A stretch of DNA of 64,000 nt from NCBI RefSeq assembly GCF_001575205.1, contig NZ_LSRE01000013.1, positions 183,828 through 247,827 on the forward strand. Reading direction: 5' to 3'. Positions 61,337 to 64,000 of this stretch are shown one piece after another; position 1 is the first letter of the stretch; every line of letters starts with the position of its first letter. The translations under genes and the position numbers were made by a program. Source of the DNA: Tsukamurella pseudospumae. Its GTDB lineage: Bacteria > Actinomycetota > Actinomycetes > Mycobacteriales > Mycobacteriaceae. The notes under the pieces are model-generated. The model saw only the letters and a program-made list of their open reading frames with translations, was not told the DNA's origin and did not search any database.

Positions 61337-62199
61337 TCGGTGCCGCCGAGGAAGGTGGCGGCGAGGTCGTTGAACAGGTCGGCGCGCTCCCACTGCACCC
61401 AGTGACCGGTGCGCGCCGCGACGTAGAGGTCGCAGTTCGGCATGGTCTTGGCGAGCATCGGCCCGCCGGCCGGGCGGTTGACCTTGTCGTCGGCGCCCCA
61501 GATCACCAGGGTCGGTGCCTGGACGTCCGCGAGGCGGCGGTCGCGGGTGAAGTCCATGCGCAGGAGCGTGCGCAGCGCGGTGGGGCCGGACGGGCGGCGC
61601 AGCGGCGGGTTCGCGACGACATCGGGCTGGATGCTGGCCCGATACCGCAGCTCGATGAGTTCCTCCGGCACGGCCGAGGCGTCGTAGACGAGGTACTCGC
61701 GGATGAACTCGCTGAGCTTCTCCTTGCTCGGCCCGTCGCCGCCGTAGTAGCCGAGCAGTGAGTTGAGGCCCTTGGTCGGGAGCGCACGCGTGGTCCCGAT
61801 GCCGCCGGGGCCCATGAGGATCAGCTTGTCGACCTTGTCGGGCCGGTCCATCGCGAGCCGGAGGGCCGCGGCGCCGCCGTAGGAGTTGCCGACGAGGTGC
61901 GCCCTGTCGATGCCGAGCTCGTCGAGCAGGCCGCGCAGGACCATGGCGAGGTCGCCGAACGGGTCGCTCTGGTCGATGTCCTTGCTGGACTGCCCGTACC
62001 CCGGCATGTCCGGCACGATCACGCGGAACTTCTGCGCGAGGACGTCGATGTTGCGCGAGTAGTTCGACGCGCCCGTCGCCCCGGCGCCGCCACCGTGGAG
62101 CAGGACCACGGGGGCGCCCTCGCCGGCCTCGGTGATGAAGATCCGACGACGCCCGACCTCGACGGTGCGTTCGGTACGGGTGGGGGTGGTGGCGGTCAT
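61333..62199 (-). CDS. meta-cleavage product hydrolase (alpha/beta fold)
   Basis: 288 residues of the MhpC/BphD/HsaD group. LLHGGGAGATGASNYSRN holds the oxyanion-hole residues, LVGNSYGGAAALRLA the nucleophile Ser near 114, WGADDKVNRP the Asp and RTGHWVQWE the His near 267. It hydrolyses the C-C bond of the ring-fission product, releasing a carboxylic acid and a 2-hydroxydienoate. It is the first gene of the minus-strand operon and is divergent from tetR, with repeated half-sites in between. Confidence 0.9.
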   Translation of the reverse strand: MTATTPTRTERTVEVGRRRIFITEAGEGAPVVLLHGGGAGATGASNYSRNIDVLAQKFRVIVPDMPGYGQSSKDIDQSDPFGDLAMVLRGLLDELGIDRAHLVGNSYGGAAALRLAMDRPDKVDKLILMGPGGIGTTRALPTKGLNSLLGYYGGDGPSKEKLSEFIREYLVYDASAVPEELIELRYRASIQPDVVANPPLRRPSGPTALRTLLRMDFTRDRRLADVQAPTLVIWGADDKVNRPAGGPMLAKTMPNCDLYVAARTGHWVQWERADLFNDLAATFLGGTE

Positions 62200-62219
62200 C
62201 GGTGGCCCTCTCGGTCGGT

Positions 62220-62292
62220 ACGTTTCTGACTACATCATCAGAAACGTGATCCGCGATGCCAAGAGGTTTCTGATAGATTTATCCAAGAAACC
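62220..62292. promoter_or_regulatory. four GTTTCT half-sites forming two operator dyads
   Basis: Dyad 1 has arms ACGTTTCTGA (62220-62229) and TCAGAAACGT (62238-62247) with an eight-base spacer. Dyad 2 has arms GGTTTCT (62265-62271) and AGAAACC (62286-62292) with a 14-base spacer. They occupy the 112-base gap between the hydrolase operon and divergent tetR. The TetR product is the probable ligand, repressing both units until a pathway metabolite is bound (inference). Confidence 0.75.
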
Positions 62293-62311
62293 CACCGAAG
62301 GGAGACCGCGG

Positions 62312-62959
62312 ATGACCACCGAGACGGCCGACGCGCCCGCACGGCGCCCCGATCCCCGTCGGGCCCGCACCCGTAACGCCCTGATCGGCGCCGCCCGCCG
62401 CCTGCTCGCCGACGGGCGGGCTGCGGTGAGCGTGCAGGAGATCACCGACGAGGCCGGCGTGGGCTTCGGCAGCTTCTACAACCATTTCGAGACCAAGGAG
62501 GAGCTGTTCACCGAGGCCGTGGCCAGCGTCCTCGACGAATGGGGCGAGCTCCGCGACGCGGTGGTCGACGGCATCGAGGACCCGGCCGAGGTGTTCGCCG
62601 TGAGCTTCCGCATGCTCGGCCGGATGCAGCGCCACCTGCCCGAACTCGTGCGCGTGATGCTGCACCAGGGCATGTCCGTGCTGCTCACCGACCGCGGCCT
62701 GCGGCCCCGGGCGCTCGCCGACCTCCGGCGCGGGATCGAGGCGGGCCGGTTCACCGTGCCCGATGCCGAGATGGCGCTGATGATGTCCGGCGGCGCGCTG
62801 CTCGGGCTCGTCCAGCTGCTCGACGCCCACCCGGATCTCGACGATGCCCGCGCCTCCGACGACTACGCCCGGCACGTGCTGCTCATGCTGGGGATCGAGA
62901 AGGACGACGCCGACCGCATCGTCGCGCTGCCCCTCCCGGAGATCTCGGTCCCCGTCTGA
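62312..62959 (+). CDS. TetR-family regulator of the meta-cleavage operon
   Basis: 215 residues. The HTH at about 38-64 includes VQEITDEAGVGFGSFYNHFETKEELF in its usual TetR form, followed by a helical ligand domain. GAAGGGAG precedes ATG 62312. Divergent placement and the GTTTCT repeats argue for local control of the aromatic ring-cleavage operon, similar in layout to KstR2/HsaR-like local repressors, though the protein class here is plain TetR. Downstream lies only a broken gene. Confidence 0.87.
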   Translation: MTTETADAPARRPDPRRARTRNALIGAARRLLADGRAAVSVQEITDEAGVGFGSFYNHFETKEELFTEAVASVLDEWGELRDAVVDGIEDPAEVFAVSFRMLGRMQRHLPELVRVMLHQGMSVLLTDRGLRPRALADLRRGIEAGRFTVPDAEMALMMSGGALLGLVQLLDAHPDLDDARASDDYARHVLLMLGIEKDDADRIVALPLPEISVPV

Positions 62960-63178
62960 CCCACACGAAAGGGTTTCCACACGGCCGAAAAACTGTCCGC
63001 GACAGATGCTCTCGCGCGCGGCACGGCCAACCGCATCGGCGGCCCCGATGAGGGTGCCGACGACGACGAGCTGCCGATCCACCGCGAGATGTTCGAGCGG
63101 GCGCGGTCGAGTCAGGACGCGATCGAGGCGCGGGTCGCGCGGTTCCAGAAGCGCCCGCCCGTCTTCACCGGGCAGTAG
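62960..63178 (+). pseudogene. C-terminal remnant of an enoyl-CoA hydratase-like gene
   Basis: From 62981 the plus-strand frame reads TAEKLSATDALARGTANRIG and continues to HREMFERARSSQDAIEARVA, ending at TAG (63176-63178) with the final residues FTGQ. This is the tail layout of crotonase-family hydratases, including the helical C-terminal dimer segment. No start codon and none of the N-terminal two thirds is present; the in-frame opening begins right after the tetR stop. It is a deletion remnant. Confidence 0.6.
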
Positions 63179-63316
63179 TCCGCTCGCGGCGGGTTGTCGC
63201 TGGGTGACAACGTCGACCGCACGTTTTGTTCGCCCGAACCGATGTGCTCCGGGCATTGCGCCGTACCGTCCCCGGGGACACGACCGTGCGAGGCGTGCAC
63301 TGGGTCGAAATCCGCG

Positions 63317-63534
63317 TTACTGCTGTTGCAGGGGCAGGAGTTCTCTCTCCGCAAAGACCTGGCGGATAGCCAGCATCGCGTTGAACACTCGTGGGTTCCC
63401 GGCGAAGGCGAGGAGGTGGATCACGGCGTCCACGATGTCCTGGGGCGATGCACCAGCGGTGAGGGCCGCTCGAGTATGGAACTTCAGCTGGCGTTCCGCG
63501 TCCCCAAGCGTCGTCAGGGCAGCGATTGTTACTA
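63317..63534 (-). pseudogene. carboxymuconolactone decarboxylase-family gene cut by an IS element
   Basis: The minus-strand frame from the IS edge to TAA (63317-63319) encodes about 72 residues: LVTIAALTTLGDAERQLKFH, then a helix with ALTAGASPQDIVDAVIHLLA, then FAGNPRVFNAMLAIRQVFAE. That is the C-terminal two thirds of the CMD/AhpD-like fold. The 5' part is missing because the IS5-type element begins at 63535. The frame runs through the junction without change, showing a simple insertion. Confidence 0.65.
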
Positions 63535-64000
63535 GGGCGTGTCTCCCAATAGTCGTGACCATCGCAAGCATGCTTGGAGCACGACCCCGGCCCGGTAGGT
63601 GATGGCGAGTTTGTCGTAGCGGGTGGCCAGTCCGCGCCATTGCTTGGTGTCGTTGAATGATCTCTCAACTACGTTGCGGCCCTTGTAGGTATCGGTGTCG
63701 AATGTCGGTGGCCGACCACCCGCGGCGCCCTTGCGGCGGCGGGCGTCGATCTCGGTGACCTTCTGCGGAATGACTGCCTTGATACCCCGGCCGGCGAGCA
63801 TCCGCCGGTTCACGCCACTGGTGTAGGCCCGGTCGGCGACGACCGCGTCCGGGCGAGTGCGGGGACGCCCAGCCCCGCATCTCGGTACCCGAATATCGGC
63901 GAGGACCTCGGTGAGCATGGCGCCGTCGTTGCGCTGTCCGCCGGTGACGACCACCGCGAGCGGACGCCCCTGACCGTCGACTGCTGCGTGGATCTTGGTG
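63532..64000 (-). CDS. IS5-family transposase, C-terminal part
   Basis: 156 codons present; the gene continues beyond the right window edge. DDE-type landmarks: KIHAAVDGQGRPLAVVVTGG starting the visible part, Asp in VVADRAYTS, and Glu in GRNVVERSFNDTKQWRGLATRYDK with the R-x3-E-x6-K spacing of IS4/IS5 transposases. The last codons are GDTP and then TAG, whose stop spans the element border and the target site. The visible part has no frameshift, so it may still be functional. Confidence 0.82.
   Translation of the reverse strand, partial: TKIHAAVDGQGRPLAVVVTGGQRNDGAMLTEVLADIRVPRCGAGRPRTRPDAVVADRAYTSGVNRRMLAGRGIKAVIPQKVTEIDARRRKGAAGGRPPTFDTDTYKGRNVVERSFNDTKQWRGLATRYDKLAITYRAGVVLQACLRWSRLLGDTP
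63535..64000 (-). mobile_element. IS5-type insertion sequence, one end visible
   Basis: The visible end is GGGCGTGTCTCCC starting at 63535 and lies directly against CTA of the interrupted gene. A TA duplication at a CTAG target, as known for the IS427 group of IS5, would fit the junction. The other end and its inverted repeat lie outside the window. Confidence 0.65.

Noticed and set aside
63194..63535. Plus-strand frame of 113 codons near the right end
   Set aside because: Antisense to the CMD-family remnant, which has clear family residues; the plus frame shows none.
1..64000. CRISPR arrays, tRNA or rRNA genes, prophage attachment sites
   Set aside because: No regularly spaced repeats, cloverleaf-like sequence or long direct repeats were seen on reading. 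The over-represented octamer is irregularly spaced and mostly inside genes, so it is not a CRISPR array.

Overview
This 64-kb window is high-GC DNA (roughly 70% by eye). It has GTG starts, many 4-base ATGA/GTGA stop-start overlaps and the catabolic gene families of the mycolic-acid actinomycetes. A Mycobacteriales member (Tsukamurella, Gordonia or Nocardia type) is the best guess, but the genus cannot be fixed from the sequence alone. No rRNA, tRNA or CRISPR array was seen.

Left part (1-15530). After a cut-off MBL hydrolase, a TetR regulator, a DUF218 protein and a TauE exporter, there is an agmatine/amine module. Agmatine deiminase and N-carbamoylputrescine amidase would turn agmatine into putrescine. 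They sit beside a divergent TetR gene with two matching operator-like dyads. A PucR-type regulator faces an amine-catabolic operon: aminoaldehyde dehydrogenase, copper amine oxidase, universal stress protein, APC permease, GABA transaminase and succinate-semialdehyde dehydrogenase. Together they could carry agmatine or putrescine to succinate.

Middle (15532-35266). This is an exopolysaccharide locus. It holds an initiating polyprenyl-phosphate sugar transferase split by an in-frame TAG, and a branched-deoxysugar cassette (nucleotidyltransferase, PIG-L deacetylase, epimerases, two C-methyltransferase homologues, aminotransferase). It also holds several glycosyltransferases including a GT2-GT4 fusion, a flippase, a WecG/TagA transferase, a Wzz-like protein and a DUF4832 lipoprotein. 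No Wzy polymerase or Wzc kinase is evident.

35280-41668 is a mixed stretch: nitronate monooxygenase, a diiron-type hydrolase-like protein, an RpiR regulator, a monooxygenase-fold protein, and an MFS transporter with an amidohydrolase.

Right part (42038-62959). First comes a LysR-headed cluster of unknown substrate: quinone oxidoreductase, MFS, two FAH hydrolases, a small unknown protein, an MBL hydrolase with an altered metal motif, an SCP-x-like thiolase, an acyl-CoA ligase and NAD-binding proteins. Then, on the minus strand, comes a meta-cleavage operon (alpha/beta hydrolase, extradiol dioxygenase, MhpA-type hydroxylase, hydratase), two decarboxylase-like amidohydrolases, an acyltransferase and a secreted protease. 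A TetR gene with repeated GTTTCT half-sites faces the operon.

Right edge (62960-64000). This is decayed: the tail of an enoyl-CoA hydratase, a carboxymuconolactone-decarboxylase-family gene cut by an IS5-type element, and the transposase running off the window. Across the whole window the octamer GACGGTGC is strongly over-represented.
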